A stretch of DNA of 64,000 nt from Hippasteria phrygiana (GCA_037893225.1 JAZGUH010000361.1:372001-436000), one strand, 5' to 3'. Positions 1-11,830 are shown, numbered from the stretch's first letter. The notes: generated by a model from the sequence alone, not told the origin. Program-made: numbers and translations.

Positions 1-23
1 AAAACCCCTCGTGGAGAACACTG
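1..23. mobile_element. end of a GTGGAGAACACTG-type element, cut by the window edge
   Basis: The first bases read CCCCTCGTGGAGAACACTG. This is the reverse complement of the left terminus of the complete element at 42328-43034, so the window begins inside the last bases of another copy. Confidence 0.7.
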
Positions 24-408
24 AGGCTGTCTATATTTTTGCTGTAAAAATGAAAAACAGCATGTCCCAAATTGTTCACCTTGCTTGCACTAAAATAATG
101 ATTAAAACAGAGTCTCATCCTCCCTCTGGCTTTAACCATGAAAGCAGGATTCTAACACGTCCAGGAAGTTGAACGATTCTTTCCTACAATGCAGGATCTT
201 TGGTCTAACACCAACAATTTCCTTTTTCCTCAATTCAAACCGATATTGTCCGACAAACTCCCAAATCAAGGACTGAACTAACATGCTTTATGTGTCCAGC
301 ACAAGACATATCAGTTGTGGTCTGAGGTTTACATGTACACAGCAATCTCACAAACAAATTCTCAATTCACCCCAAAGCTGTAATCCAAATCCAGATGATT
401 ATACACGA

Positions 409-842
409 TAGGGCTGTTCATTTTCGATTAATTTACTATTCAAATATTCAAAACTGGATTTGACCGAATATTCGATACTCGCCGATCAAGTTTTTCAGTG
501 CATGCCACACCGGTTAAAAAAACATTGCACGTAAAAGCACACCGGTGTTTTACGTATGGCGATTGATATTATGGACCGTTCAAACGGCATTTTTTTGCAT
601 GCCCCTGTTGTATCAAGGGTTTTACGGACAGGAACAATAAACCTCCATCCACAAAAAATTGCGATTGACAACAATGCGGCATTTGACACTGCTAAGCGCC
701 GTAACTTTTCTATTAAAATAGCATCAGAGTCGTATCTGTACGTGCATATATATCTTTTCGAATATTCGAACTGGCAAAATGGTATTCGAATATTCGCTCG
801 ACGATCGAATATCGAATATTCGGTATATTCGGGACAGCCCTA
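409..842 (+). mobile_element. hAT-like MITE, family TAGGGCTGT (copy 1)
   Basis: This is a 434-bp element with ends TAGGGCTGT and ACAGCCCTA and a perfect 8-bp target duplication ATACACGA (401-408 and 843-850). Both sub-terminal regions are rich in CGAATATTCG-like palindromes. The 8-bp duplication and short terminal repeats point to the hAT superfamily. It carries no transposase, so it must have moved with an enzyme supplied elsewhere. Other copies are at 20552-21309 and 48399-49162. Confidence 0.85.
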
Positions 843-850
843 ATACACGA

Positions 851-3640
851 ATGAGGAAGGACTTTCGAAACAGGACTTTACTGAGAACTTACAATAGAAA
901 AATTGAAAGAAACAGAACAGCTCCAGGACAAATTAAAGAGACGACTTCCAACCACATGTAAACGTTCGGCCACTAACTCAGAATGCCATTGAACAACTTG
1001 CCGCTCATGTCATTGCGCCACATCACATACACATACTAAAAAAAAAAAATACCAGGAATGTTTCCCGGAGGCTTCAAATTCACCTTGTTTATCCGTCTTG
1101 TTCTTTCGTTACCAAGCGTTCACAGCCCTCCCAATGACCTCATACGACGGCTGCGTAACAGACACGTCCACTGATGCGTCAATACCGTCTTTGAGCCGAA
1201 TTAAATGAGATAAAAGCATTCCCGCGGGGGGGAACTTGCGGACCCCGATATAATATCCACAACGCTCCGCGCGGCGAGAAAGCAAATCGAAAATAGCCCG
1301 CGGCGTCCACACTGCGGGAAATCATCTGCCTCTTCACTCCGTCCTCGTGCACGTTTTTTTTTTCTTCCTTTCTCCGTTTCCCTCTTCTTCAATTATCTTG
1401 GGCATTCGAGGGGCAATAATTCCAATACCAAATTGATTCATTATCGCTTTTGACGATGATCAGTACAAGAATGGGCAGGTTTCGTTTAAATGAGTAGCTT
1501 ACTTCAAAGACCTTTTTTCTCTCAAAATGTTGGCAGCTGTCCGACTGAAGGTAACTATGGTACACATTTAAATGTTGATAATTTTTCCCGAGCATTCCTT
1601 TTGTCCCTAAAAAATCCAGTTTTTTTTTTATATGAATTAAACTGCTGCAAACTGCTAATTATACAAATCAAAATCAGTGGTCTAATGTTTCGAACTGAAG
1701 CACGTTCTTCCTCAAAGGCTAAAACAAAGAAAGAATTTGCTAAGTACGAACCACCTAATTTTATTGATGTTTAAAATTGTAGCAATTCTAGGGACTAATT
1801 TGGTTCTTATGCTAATAAAAAAAAAAATGTGACCATATTCATGAGTTAAGGCATGATATCATCAAAGGCACAACAGCAATATCATTAGCTTTGAGTAGGC
1901 CCGCATGTGTCACCTGGTTTTCACGTTAAACATCTTGTTTAGATCATTAGTAGCCACTATTTTATATATATTCAAAATGTGTTGTTTTGTTATTTTGTTT
2001 TGTTGTTTTTATGCTCTTTTAAACAAGGAGTTCTTTCCGTTACCAAACAAAATAGGCACCCTCTTGCATAAACTGACGGAAGGATTTTTTAAGAATTGAA
2101 AAACCACCACTTTTTTTTTACTTCCAAATGAAAGAAAAACAATGACATTTTTTGAATTTTTGTAACACATGATAACCTGTGTGAAATCAAGTAGAACTGA
2201 ATACCCATTACATGTTTCCTTGAACGGACTTATGGATTTTGTTTCTATTTCTGAATAAACCAGGCATAAATAAGCATTGATTTTGACAAATGCTCCAACG
2301 ACCAAGAATTTAATAGTAAAGAATGCAATTGCTTTTGTGTCTACTCATCCTATAGCCTACTTAACTGCTTGAAGCCATCCGATAATGATCTTCCAAGATG
2401 AAATTTTTCATATCTTTGCCTGCCAATCACAATCAAAGAAAGCTATCCTGGAGGCATAGGGGGGAAAAAAAACCAAAAATACCACACACCGAATTCTGGT
2501 ACTTGTCACGGATCAACAAATAAGCCAGGAAATGAAAAATGCTTTATCTCTTTAATCAGCAGAGATGAAAAGCCTGAGGATATACAGCAATCTAACCGAC
2601 CAACCGCTTCATTTTTGTAGCAATATTTTTAGTCAAAAATCAAAATAGTGCGGGCGAAACAAAAAAATCCCTCCATCAACGCCCTGAGAGGGCCTCTTCC
2701 TAAAGTTCTCCCAATTTCTCGGTCTGCGGCGCGGGGCCTTGGGGGCGGGCTTTCCCTACTAAATAGCCCCATTTTTATCGGATTACGATTATTAAAAGAC
2801 AGGGAAAGTGGGGCTTAAGAAATGAAATCCCGGCTTAGCCGTTGGTGAGTGTTTACGGAAAAGTGCCCAACCCCTGCAAGGGTCCTTTTTTTCTCCAATA
2901 CTGATGTCATCGGTGTTATCTTCAAACCCGTCGGGGAAACTTGTATGGTTATTCGTATTAAAAGAAACAGTATCCTTACTGCGCTAGCAGCGGACTCATT
3001 GCCTCAGGGAAGTGGGGGGGGGGGGGGGGGGGGGTTGTAAGCTATTATGGCTAGAGGATCAAGGGATAGGTAGGATGCTGGAGGACACAGCGCTCGGTTG
3101 CGGGGCGTAGCTTGATTGGACTGTATTTCATCAGCAGGTCACAGTTGCATGTCGTGGGATGAATGTTACCGATTCTGTGTTTATACAACCCATTTTTTTG
3201 GGGGGGGGGGCCTGGGTTGAGTTGTTGACTGAGCGATTTATTGGCGTGTAGATTTTTTCTGTTGCTGTGTTGTTATTCCGGTGAACACTTCATCACTTGG
3301 TGTGTGACTCAGTGCCTGTGTTTGTGTTCCTTAATGAAACATTCACAAAAGACGCTGCAAGCTGTATGGTGTACTTGTACAATGTATATATAACATGTTT
3401 CGCTTAGCACATTTATTCAAGTCTGGTTGCCTAACCCTACAGACATGTACAGTGCTGTGATTTCAGCAAGATCCAGCGATTGGTAATTTCCGTTATATAT
3501 CTTGTTTGTCGCACTGAGCAGTAAACAAAAGCTCTTTCTGTTCTGTTCGACTCTGTTTTTTGATTCAGCAGACTTCTCTTTTCAGTAGTTGTTGGATATA
3601 TTGTTAAAAACAGGAGGCTGCTTTTTAAACAAATTGAAAT
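851..3640. other. non-coding stretch, only simple sequence seen
   Basis: I find no gene or delimited element. There is a pyrimidine-rich tract at about 1351-1395, several short A/T runs, and an uninterrupted G run of about 22 at 3013-3034, followed by a ten-G run near 3200. Open frames here are short and show no domain. Confidence 0.5.
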
Positions 3641-3644
3641 CCCC

Positions 3645-3895
3645 CAATACAAGGCTAAAAGCCACTCTAGGTAAAAAAAGAAGGGCTACGATCAGAGGTC
3701 TTGGCGACATTTGAAATTGCCAACCCTACCAGCTTTATGGTTTTCCTGGGCCCAGATGTAAATAGAGGATGCATGTAATTCTTCAACATATTCCAGAGAA
3801 ATTATCCTCATTTTCAGACCTATATAGACTAGACCCAGGCAGGATAACTTCCACTCTCTGTGAGATCAACTCACCTCCCCAAAATAGGGAAATTA
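3645..3895 (+). repeat. dispersed repeat, family TGGTTTTCCTGGGYCCAGAT
   Basis: Shared blocks are ATACAAGGCTAAAAGCCACT, TATGGTTTTCCTGGGCCCAG, TTTTCAGACCTATA and GAGATCAACTCACCTCCCC. They recur in the same order at about 11680-11830 and, split by a DNA transposon, at 27995-28041 plus 29070-29470. The last block also occurs near 41805 in the other strand. No tRNA boxes are visible, so its class is unknown. Confidence 0.6.
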
Positions 3896-3910
3896 GGGGA
3901 TTAACCTTAA

Positions 3911-4228
3911 CCCTCCTTAATCCTCCAAAATCCTCATGGTGGTTTTGGAGGATTGAGGATGAATGGAGATTGAAGCAAAGGAGGATTATGGAGGGTTGGG
4001 GATGAATGGTGGTTGAAGCACAGGTGGATTTTGGAGGGTTGAGGATGAATGGTGGTTGAAGCACAGGAGGATTTTGGAGGATTGAGGATAAATGGTGATT
4101 GAAGCAAAGGATTTTGGAGGATTGAGGATGAATGGTGATTGAAGCACCAGAGGATTTTGGAGGATTGAGGAGGATTTTGGAGGATTTTGGAGGATTGTTC
4201 CTAGCAATAAGGGCCTAGGGGGTTAGGG
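3911..4228. mobile_element. TTAA-flanked element with an internal GGAGGATT minisatellite
   Basis: TTAA at 3907-3910 followed by CCCTCC and GGTTAGGG followed by TTAA at 4229-4232 mark a piggyBac-style insertion. The interior is a degenerate minisatellite built on TTTTGGAGGATTGAGGATGA with GGTGATTGAAGCA, repeated about six times, and is strongly purine-rich on the plus strand. Confidence 0.6.
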
Positions 4229-4232
4229 TTAA

Positions 4233-5419
4233 GCTTTTAATAGGTGGTAAAAAAAAATTGCTTGTTGTCTAATTAAGTTTGGTTGGGATTTAGGCATTCT
4301 TTTCCGTCTGTTTCTGTTTGTCAGTTGTCTCATTTGGTCTTTGCATTTTTGTCTGGATGTTTACATACATACTTGTGCTTTCCTGAGTTACAATGTACTA
4401 AAAATTGCCTACATCAAGTTACTGTATTTCCAAAAGTTCTGCCACACCTCAAAAGTCTATTTTGATTGGCTTATTGTGAATTTTAAGCTGGATGTAAGAT
4501 ACATGTAAATGCATCTACTGTGCAAACAGAAGATGCTCTGTAACACTTTCAGGTACACAGCACTGTGTGGGCTTACAAGTGTAAATACTCGGGGTGGGGT
4601 GGGGGTGGGGGGGGGGGGGAGAGGGGTTTATTACAGACATTAACAAAACCACCTGCCCAATGCTGCAAGGTTTTGACAATCCTAGCAAAACACCAAACCA
4701 GCTGCAGGCATCAAGAAATGTAAGATCTACAAACAAGGATTCTGCCTTTTGTGACGTGGCGTTATTAGCACTTTAAAGTCGGTGCTTTCCAGGAGCCTGT
4801 GATAAAAAAACCTAAATGGCATACTCCGGAGGTCCAGGGACCTCATTTTTAGCGGCGTTGCATTGCAGATGGGGCTCTATAAGCGCTTAGCGTTGTTGTT
4901 GTTGTTGTTTTTCTTCTTCTTCTTCTTGTGCCAAATTCGTTTTCGCAACATGGCTCAACAGAAGAGGGCGCTACAACATTTACTATGCTTTACTGATTCA
5001 TGGGTGGACGGCGGTGAAAGATGCTTGTTCGTCGTTCTCTTGATGACGGTTAGAGCATACTGACGGTTAGAGCATACTGACGGTTAGAGCATACTGAACA
5101 GAAGTTTATACCTCCGGTTCGTGTAAGAACAATGTTTCTCTTTTGGAATTATACAGTACATTGCATTTGAAAGTTACCAAAAAATTCATTTTCATATTAC
5201 GAAATGTGAAGAAAACAATTCCCATAGTGGGAAAACATTTTCACACCTTTTCACACAAGTGGGAAAACATGTTCACGCCTTTACACACAAAATTTCCCAT
5301 TCCCATTCGCAGTGTTAACTTGGAATAGCAATGTACTGTGTTAAAAAAAATTCCTCTCTTCTGCTCTCCACTATGCAAAGCCTCAAAACTATTTATAAAT
5401 AAAGTATTTTCAAAGTCAA
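4233..5419. other. non-coding stretch with simple repeats
   Basis: It holds a G-rich tract at 4590-4625 and a (GTT)n/(CTT)n run at about 4891-4929. A 17-bp unit TGACGGTTAGAGCATAC is present three times in tandem at 5043-5093. No gene is recognised. Confidence 0.6.
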
Positions 5420-5424
5420 CAAAG

Positions 5425-5525
5425 AAACTGGTAGGAGTGGGATTCGAATCTGCGACCTCCGGGTTACCGTACCGGCGCTCTACCAACTGAGCCATCTTGC
5501 CCTATGTTGGCGGTCTCCCAAATTG
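5425..5525 (-). repeat. tRNA-derived SINE, family 1
   Basis: On the minus strand the A box TGGCTCAGTTGG is perfect and the B box is GATTCGAATCC, spaced as in a tRNA. The head reads GGGAGACCGCCAACATAGGG and the tail is CCACTCCTACCAGTTT. The same unit lies at 13161-13262, 21576-21676 and 29930-30039. The extra head and the dispersed copies argue for a SINE and against a working tRNA gene. Confidence 0.8.
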
Positions 5526-5583
5526 TCAGTATCTTTGATCGGGTGGGCGATAAATAAAGTAATTATCATTATCTATGACTCAC

Positions 5584-5785
5584 TGCAACTGCATCTTTCC
5601 TTCGACGAGACCCAGTGAGAAATAGTCACTATCTGTTCCATCCTCCTCCCCGCAGAACAAGAGCAGTCCGTCTAGCATCTCGGGCTTGAAGTCTACTCTG
5701 ATCTGGAATGTCCGGTACAGGCCCAATGGGGTCGCAAATTCCACGTATGAATGGCTCTGGAAGCTGGGGAATTTGATGACAACGA
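5584..5785 (-). CDS. exon 4: N-terminal part of a laminin-G domain
   Basis: This is a 202-nt exon with acceptor TTTATTCCAG|TC and donor TTGCA|GTGAGT. It starts in phase 1, matching exon 3, and ends in phase 2. It encodes about 67 residues beginning IVVIKFPSFQSHSYVEF, then FKPEMLDGLLLFCGEEDG and DYFSLGLVEGKMQLQ. The hydrophobic SYVEF strand, the DGLLLF turn and the FSLGLVEGKMQL strand are landmarks of laminin-G domains in agrin, perlecan and laminin alpha chains, where the domain binds dystroglycan, heparin or other ligands. Only the first half of the domain is here. The rest must lie in exons left of position 1, or be a short exon I did not find in 1-5583. It directly follows the EGF block, as in other EGF-LamG proteins. 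Confidence 0.85.
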
Positions 5786-5873
5786 CTGGAATAAAAAAAT
5801 AATACAAAAACAAGGTAATTATCAAAAGAGATCAATCATCAATTATCAATCATCAATCAGATTTGTTCAATAT

Positions 5874-6100
5874 TGGGGGATCAGGTTGGCGTAGCACTAC
5901 TTTCCTAGCCTTCCACCTTTGTGACCCTGGTTCAAATCCCACCCAAGGCAAACACGTGGATTGGGTTTTCAGTCCCTACCTGATTCCGTGGGTTTTCTCC
6001 AGAATTGTTCCCTGGAGTTTCCCTCCTACATCTCAAAACTGTAATTTCCTTCCTCATCTTCTACCAAGGCTACGTTCATACACCGTTTTAAAATCCCTTA
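5874..6100 (+). repeat. tRNA-derived SINE, family 2
   Basis: A tRNA-like head with the B box GGTTCAAATCC (about 5931-5941) is followed by the conserved body block GTGGATTGGGTTTTCAGTCC and GTGGGTTTTCTCCAG. A degraded second copy with GTGGATTGGGTTTCAG lies at about 20410-20535. Confidence 0.65.
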
Positions 6101-7734
6101 ATTAACCCAAACTGTCCTGAATCCTCCAATTCTATTATGAAACATAAGAAACAGAAGAAGCCCACCTAACTGGTGGTACATGTAGTTCCAAGAGAAAGAA
6201 GAACTGGGGGCCACGCAAAAAAACTGTTGGGCTGATCGCGATTTGGGGGCTCGAGAACACCGCATATGTGGGCCTCCATATTGAGGCAGTTCTCAAAATT
6301 CTTCTCTGCCTTCCCCAACATTTTCACTGACATCTAACCCAATGAAACCTCTCACAAAATCGATCAAATCTGCCATGTTTCAAGCAGCGAGCGGACGACT
6401 AGGTAAATAGCTGTTGTATGCACGTACATTGTACGTGGCCGATAGTCAGTTGGGTCTGCTGCAAACTAGCACAACTGCGCTGTACACATGTAATCACAGG
6501 TAAACACAAGGAGGCATTTTCGCGTGCACGCTAGTGATAATCGCTGTGTAGTTGACGCGATCAGGAAGTTGCATTGTTTACACACAGTGGTTTTCGCGTG
6601 GTAGTTCTACATGGAGGGGCTGTTTCCATTGGACTTTTTATCGTCCCTGATGATTTTCCGCGGCAGCGCGGATATTTTCCGCGACCGCTTTCGGCCTGGT
6701 TGTTTTACACCAGGGTCGTGGTAAGTTGACAGGGACGTTAGTTTACCGCGTGTCTCCAATTGGACTTAATTTTGTCATTCTAAAGAAAACTCGCGGTAGA
6801 TTGACAAAAATAAGTCTAACAACAGGCTTTCAGACTGAAACTAATCATTTTGATTTTGGATCACTAACAAAGCTGCATAACCTTTAAAATTAATCGGTAA
6901 GCTTCAATTTTGACACTTATTTTTGCAGAGAAAAAAAAAATGGGCAACAGAACAATCGAGGTCAAAGGTACATGTACATGTTCCCCAACCAAACAATAAC
7001 TACGCCCTGAAAAGAAGTTTCAGGGCGAGCGAGCCCAATGGACTTGCTGGAATGCCCCGGCAGCAACCAATCCAATCCTATTCAACTCAGACCTACTTTT
7101 GACAAAGAGAGCAAAACTTGCCCCAAACAGAACATTGACCAGCCTGGGTAGACGCCACATAAATAAAAAAAATAATAGGGGCACCTGATGCACAATGGGA
7201 ATTGAACAAGGCAGAGAGAGTTTATTTCACTGTGAGAGTTCTTTGGTAGGAGTTGTATGGGCCCTGCATTGTTGCAAAACTCGGGAGTGAATAGAGTGCA
7301 ACGGCTAACTGAGCCTTGCCAAGTCTCTCCCCAGACGGAACCCTGCACCCGGTAGACTTACACTAATCCCCTGCCTTTTCACCCTGTCCAAACATGTTAC
7401 CGGTGAATAAAATAACGATGTACGTTGGTGAACGCACGGCTTGACTGCCAAAATGGCTGGCCCTTTCAACATTTCATCATGCTCAATGGGCTGTGTAAAA
7501 CTGAAAAAAAACATCAGCGCTTTTTCTTTTCTCCCCACCTGCAAGTTTTGACATGGAGTTTGTTTTGAACTGTAATGCACATTTACATTGTATGTGCACA
7601 ACACAGCATGTAATTATTGTGTTCTGAAAAGGTTTCTTTTCCAGCTTTTGACTTCGCGACAATACATACATTTATGTAGGTCATTATTCCTACTCGTGCA
7701 TGAAGTCTGCAGAGTTGTAACCAAGTCAATTTTT
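6101..7734. other. non-coding stretch, nothing recognised
   Basis: This part of intron 3 has no delimited repeat, no ORF with domain content and no RNA gene that I can support. Weakly related blocks TTTCCATTGGACTT (6624) and TCTCCAATTGGACTT (6755) may be remnants of one old element. Confidence 0.5.
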
Positions 7735-8545
7735 TTTTTAAGTCAAGTCCAGTCCCATGTCAATTTTTTTTCAAGTCAAGTCAAGTCAAGTCAAGTCAAG
7801 TCAAGTCCAAAGTCATTTTTTTCAAGTCAAGTCACAAGTCATTTTTTTTATAGTCAAAGTGAAGTCATTACTACTCTTTTAGCGGATTACGCGTGCATAT
7901 CGGACGTAGGGAGAATTTGCTTCGAACAAGCAGTTCTTATGATTCAACTCAAATCAACAGATTCAAAAAAAGAAATTTCTTTCATAAAAATCATATAGCT
8001 ACAGTAGCAAACATGTAAAAAAAAATAAACTAAAAACGTTTTTACATCTTATCTTGAGATCATTTTCCCAATAAATCATGACCATTCTTGCTACTTCAAC
8101 CTCTTTTCCAGTTGCTTCTATAAAAATTTGTTCGTTTATGCCCGTAGCATTAGAGTTAAACACGTACAGCTTTTTCATAAAACGGCTTGTTTGAATAATA
8201 CCGATTGGTCGCTCAACAGCACGCGCTGTATACTACTGTAGATTCCTTAGGTAAGTACATGTACATGTAGGCCTACAATAAAGTTCGCAATGACGATGAT
8301 TTCCATGCCGATTCCAGGCCAAATTTTAAATACACTGTAAAAATACTGAGCGAAATATATTTTTTTAGAAACGTGTTAATGTTGCCAAGTCAAATTTTGT
8401 CAAGTCATGTCTCAAGCCATTTTTTGGCAAGTCAAGTCAAATCAAGTCACAAGACATTTTTTGGCAAGTCAAGTCAAGTCAAAATAATTGCGACTCGAGT
8501 CGGACTCGAGTCCGAGTCACTGACTAGAGTCAACAAGTCTGGAAG
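7735..8545. repeat. TCAAG-repeat element
   Basis: Two blocks made of (TCAAG)n with interspersed T runs (7735-7870 and 8390-8480) flank a unique centre, and the right block passes into GACTCGAGTCGGACTCGAGT-type palindromes. A GAAGTCTGCA string lies just before the left block (7700-7709) and just after the right one (8541-8550). It may be a target duplication, but the termini do not pair clearly. Confidence 0.5.
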
Positions 8546-8842
8546 TCTGCAAGCTTGCTTTCAACCCACACATGACAACATGCCAAATCGGCACCACACG
8601 AGTACTAAAATAGAGTACTAAAATAGAGCGTTGGAAGTCTTGCAAAGTAATAAGTACCCAAAAATCACAGTACCCCAAAATCACATGCAAATTCATTGAT
8701 TAGAAGATCAGGTCGTACTTTCACTATTATTTCGGTCAAAAATTTGCAATACTTTGAAATGTGTTGTGAATTGAACTGACCCTTTTCCTTCTTCAAAATT
8801 CTTGCGGTTACTGGTTCAGCCCAGTCAGACAACATTGTACAT

Positions 8843-9300
8843 AAATCAGACACAGGCACACCTTGTTATGTGTAACTCGTGCAGGATTCCTAAAGTTCTG
8901 CATTCTTGCAAGATCTCTATGGATTTGAACTTGAATGCTCTATATATGGCTTAGGAATTCTCTGCTGCAGGGCTAATGAGACGATAATGCAAGTGCCCCT
9001 ATTTCAGGAACTAGACTCAAATGCAAGTCACATGTATACATGTGCATTAATTACATGTACATGTATGTAAGAAATCAGACACAGGCACACCTTGTTATGT
9101 GTAACTCGTGCAGGATGTCCTAAAGTTCTGCATTCTTGCAAGATCTCTATGGATTTGAACTTGAATGCTCTATATATGGCTTAGGAATTCTCTGCTGCAG
9201 GGCTAATGAGACGATAATGCAAGTGCCCCTATTTCAGGAACTAGACTCAAATGCAAGTCACATGTATACATGTGCATTAATTGCATGTACATGTACATGT
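8843..9300. repeat. 229-bp direct tandem duplication
   Basis: The block beginning AAATCAGACACAGGCACACC at 8843 is repeated from 9072 with only a few differences. Both copies end in an ACATGTACATGTATGTAAG palindromic tract, which probably mediated the duplication by slippage or unequal exchange. Confidence 0.9.
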
Positions 9301-9518
9301 ATGTAAGTTTTAAAATCAACTGCAGTGTGAACACAATTTCAGTGCTAATAATGCCAAACCATGCAGTGTAACTGGTTGTGTGTGTGAGTTTGTGTTTGCA
9401 TAAGGACTTGAAATTACAGCAATTCACACTAAGAACGCTTTTCCTGCCTCACCCATTTTTATTATTTTTTTGGGGGGGGGAAATCAACAACCAACGAGAA
9501 TCTTATTAAGACACTTAC

Positions 9519-10394
9519 TTTGCTCACACGTTGCTCCCTCGTATCCCAGCGGACAGTGGCATGACGCTCTGCTCATCTCAGCATCGACGTAACAAGTGCC
9601 GCCATTTTGGCAGGAGAACTCCTCGCACAAGGCTGGTGGCACTGTTGCGCTTTCCCCGCACCTCTCCCCTTCGAAATCTGGCAGGCAACGGCACATCGGT
9701 TCGTCCGCTGTGGCGTCCACGTAACACGTGCCGCCGTTCTGACACTCAAAGCCCTCGCACGAGGCCACCGGCATCACTGAGCTTTCCCCGCACTTCTCTC
9801 CTTCGAATCCCAATGGACAACGGCACATGGCTTTGTCTGTTATGACGTCCACGTAACAAGTGCCGCCGTTCTGACACTCAAAGCCCTCGCACGAGGCCAC
9901 CGGCATCGCTGAGCTTTCCCCGCACTTCTCTCCTTCGAATCCCAATAGACAACGGCACATGGCTTTGTCTGTTATGACGTCCACGTAACAAGTGCCGCCG
10001 TTCTGACACTCAAAGCCCTCGCACGAGGCCACCGGCATCGCTGAGCTTTCCCCGCACTTCTCTCCTTCGAATCCCAATGGACAACGGCACATGGCTTTGT
10101 CTGTTATGACGTCCACGTAACAAGTGCCCCCGTTTTGACATTCGAAGCCCTCGCAGAGGATCATCGGGTTGGGTACGATGATCTCGGGTTTGACGATCTT
10201 GGGAATGTCGGGTTCGACTGTCCCGCTCCCTTCTTCAATGTCCGTTCCGCTTCCGCTTCCCTCTACTTCCAGGTCCCCGCTTGCACCCACATCGACCCCG
10301 CTTGTCTGCTGGTCATCGGATTTATCGTCTGCCTCATCCTTAACGGTTACTTCTGGTGTGGGACTTGCCTCTTCATCAATGTCGATGACATCAT
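9519..10394 (-). CDS. exon 3: acidic Ser-Gly region and five EGF modules
   Basis: This is an 876-nt exon of 292 codons, phase 1 at both ends, with acceptor AATTTCCAG|AT and donor CAAA|GTAAGT. Its first ~80 residues are very acidic and contain VEGSGSGTD and EEGSGTVE. Acid-flanked Ser-Gly pairs like these are what xylosyltransferase uses to start glycosaminoglycan chains, so a proteoglycan is likely but inferred. Five EGF modules follow, each about 44 residues (132 nt), with spacing C-x4-C-x5-C-x10-C-x1-C-x8-C. Each has CQNGGTC, which fits the O-fucose consensus between C2 and C3. No calcium-binding EGF signature is seen. Modules 1-3 are almost identical in DNA, while 4 and 5 differ more. The mix of EGF and laminin-G domains recalls agrin, perlecan, pikachurin and eyes-shut, but I cannot assign one. 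Confidence 0.9.
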
Positions 10395-10739
10395 CTGGAA
10401 ATTCAGTGCAAACACACACAAAAATAGAATTTTTTTTAAAAGCAATTCATGCTACAGCTGGCGAATCATTAAACAAAATTGGATTCGCACTAGGTTTTTG
10501 GTGACATTTTACAAAACGATGTTCGCACAAAATCATAGTAGTGTTCGCACTCGGAACTTTTGACTAGGGAAAATGTTACCGAGACTGTGGTTAAAATAGC
10601 TACATAGGGTGGCAATCTGCCATCATCATATCCTTGTTCGCTGTAACCTACATGTACCACCTTTTAGGATACTTGTTTGCTAATATCAGTAAATTACGCA
10701 CTGCTATGAAGTAAAATAGCACATTTGGTACAGTACATT

Positions 10740-10933
10740 CAGTCGTACTTCCCCAACACGTCCGAGGACAATGCTTTGTGTTTCCTATTGTTCCTTTAAT
10801 ATAACCAACCCCCATAGACTATAGCACGTATCCTTACGTTCGAGGACCGATTTCAACAAAAGACTCTACGTTCGAGGACTGAGAGGTTTCTTTGTGTTTC
10901 CTTTCTTCTCTTGTCCTCGGAGATATATACAGT
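10740..10933 (+). mobile_element. MITE, family GTCCGAGGACAA (copy 1)
   Basis: The termini are CAGTCGTACTTCCCCAA and GAGATATATACAGT, with the inner inverted pair TCCGAGGACAA and TTGTCCTCGGA. Further copies lie at 24300-24486 (inverted), 26840-27032 and 43972-44162, all about 190 bp. The target duplication is not clear. Confidence 0.7.
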
Positions 10934-11039
10934 GCACGTACATCTACACATACAAGTATCACCAAAAAATGAACACAGAAATAAATGTAATGCAAGGAGA
11001 AATGACAAACAGTGTGTGATCTTCCTGCAGTGGCCGGAT

Positions 11040-11420
11040 GTGAAGATTTACCGTACTGCTTCACTGACTCGCACTGGTCACAGTTTGACCTGGTTAGTTA
11101 ACCCCTTGAGTATGTTTTTTTTCTACGGGAGGCGTCGGGGTGGCTCTGACAGCCAAGCGAAACGGCCACAATGTGCTTGTGCAGTCAAGCGTAACATACA
11201 CAATAATCCAACAATGGATTGAAACTGCACAAACAGCGGCAACTGGCATTATCCGGCCTGGTTGCACTGTTTCTTTTTGCGGCATAGGGCGTCTTCCGTA
11301 CGCAAAGGGTTAAACTGGACAGAGGTTGGCTGGTAAAAGTAACCACTGGACAAGGGAAAATAACCAAGAGGAGAATTTCCTGTTCCGTTCGCACTGGACT
11401 TAAAATAGGAAAAGTAACCA
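11040..11420 (+). repeat. diverged GTCCGCACTGGACTT-family element carrying a TTAA insertion
   Basis: Segments matching the inverted-repeat family at 30083-31535 (GACTCGCACTGG, GTAAAAGTAACCACTGGAC, GCACTGGACTTAAAATAGG) are split by the TTAA element at 11102-11309. The order shows that the TTAA element came later. Confidence 0.6.
11102..11309 (+). mobile_element. TTAA-type MITE, family CCCCTTG (copy 1)
   Basis: TTAA duplications at 11098-11101 and 11310-11313 flank CCCCTTGAGTA and the matching end TACGCAAAGGG. The interior block AATCCAACAATGGATTGAAACTGCACAAAC is shared with copies at 23683-23897, 35144-35355 and 41296-41525. Exact TTAA targets are typical of piggyBac transposons. No transposase is present. 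Confidence 0.8.
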
Positions 11421-11679
11421 TTGTCTCAGTGACTTTTACCCCCCTCCCCACAAAATCCCCTCCCCCCCAAAAAAAACCAACCAAACACAGCTTTACACAT
11501 TAGTGTTAGCCCAGTTTTAGCCCCAGTTATGTGTATACCCCATTCCCACCACTTTCACCACAACCTGTCTTTCCACCACTTCCTCTTTCAGTTCAGTGAT
11601 ACAATTCCGTTTTAGTGATCAAATGCAGAAGACAGGATTCCTACATTCACAGTCTCCATCATTTTATATTTCCAGCCCA

Positions 11680-11830
11680 ACCATCTGGGTCCAGATCTCA
11701 ATAAAGGATTTAAATCTTCAATAGATACCAGAAATGATCCCAATTTTCAGACCTATAGACCCAGGCGGGGTGACTTTCACCGCCGGTGAGACCAACTCAT
11801 CTCCTCTCTTTGGGCCAAAATAGAATATCT
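11680..11830 (+). repeat. dispersed repeat, family TGGTTTTCCTGGGYCCAGAT (fragment)
   Basis: The blocks CTGGGTCCAGATCTCAATA, TTTTCAGACCTATAGACCC and GTGAGACCAACTCATCTCC match the copy at 3645-3895 in order. Confidence 0.55.

Larger units (their letters stand above)
5786..9518 (-). other. intron 3 of the EGF/laminin-G gene (~3.7 kb)
   Basis: The intron lies between the EGF exon and the laminin-G exon, from GTAAGTGTC to a poly-T/ATTCCAG acceptor. It contains a tRNA-like SINE (5874-6100), a TCAAG-repeat region (7735-8545) and a tandem 229-bp duplication (8843-9300). Nothing coding is recognised in it. Confidence 0.8.

Noticed and set aside
5425..5525. Possible functional tRNA gene (perfect A box, near-perfect B box)
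   Set aside because: The same extended unit with a non-tRNA head and tail is present at three other places, and no acceptor stem closes. It is a SINE.
9531..10504. Plus-strand open frames over the EGF exon
   Set aside because: They are the opposite strand of the 132-nt EGF repeats. The minus strand carries the cysteine pattern and splice sites.
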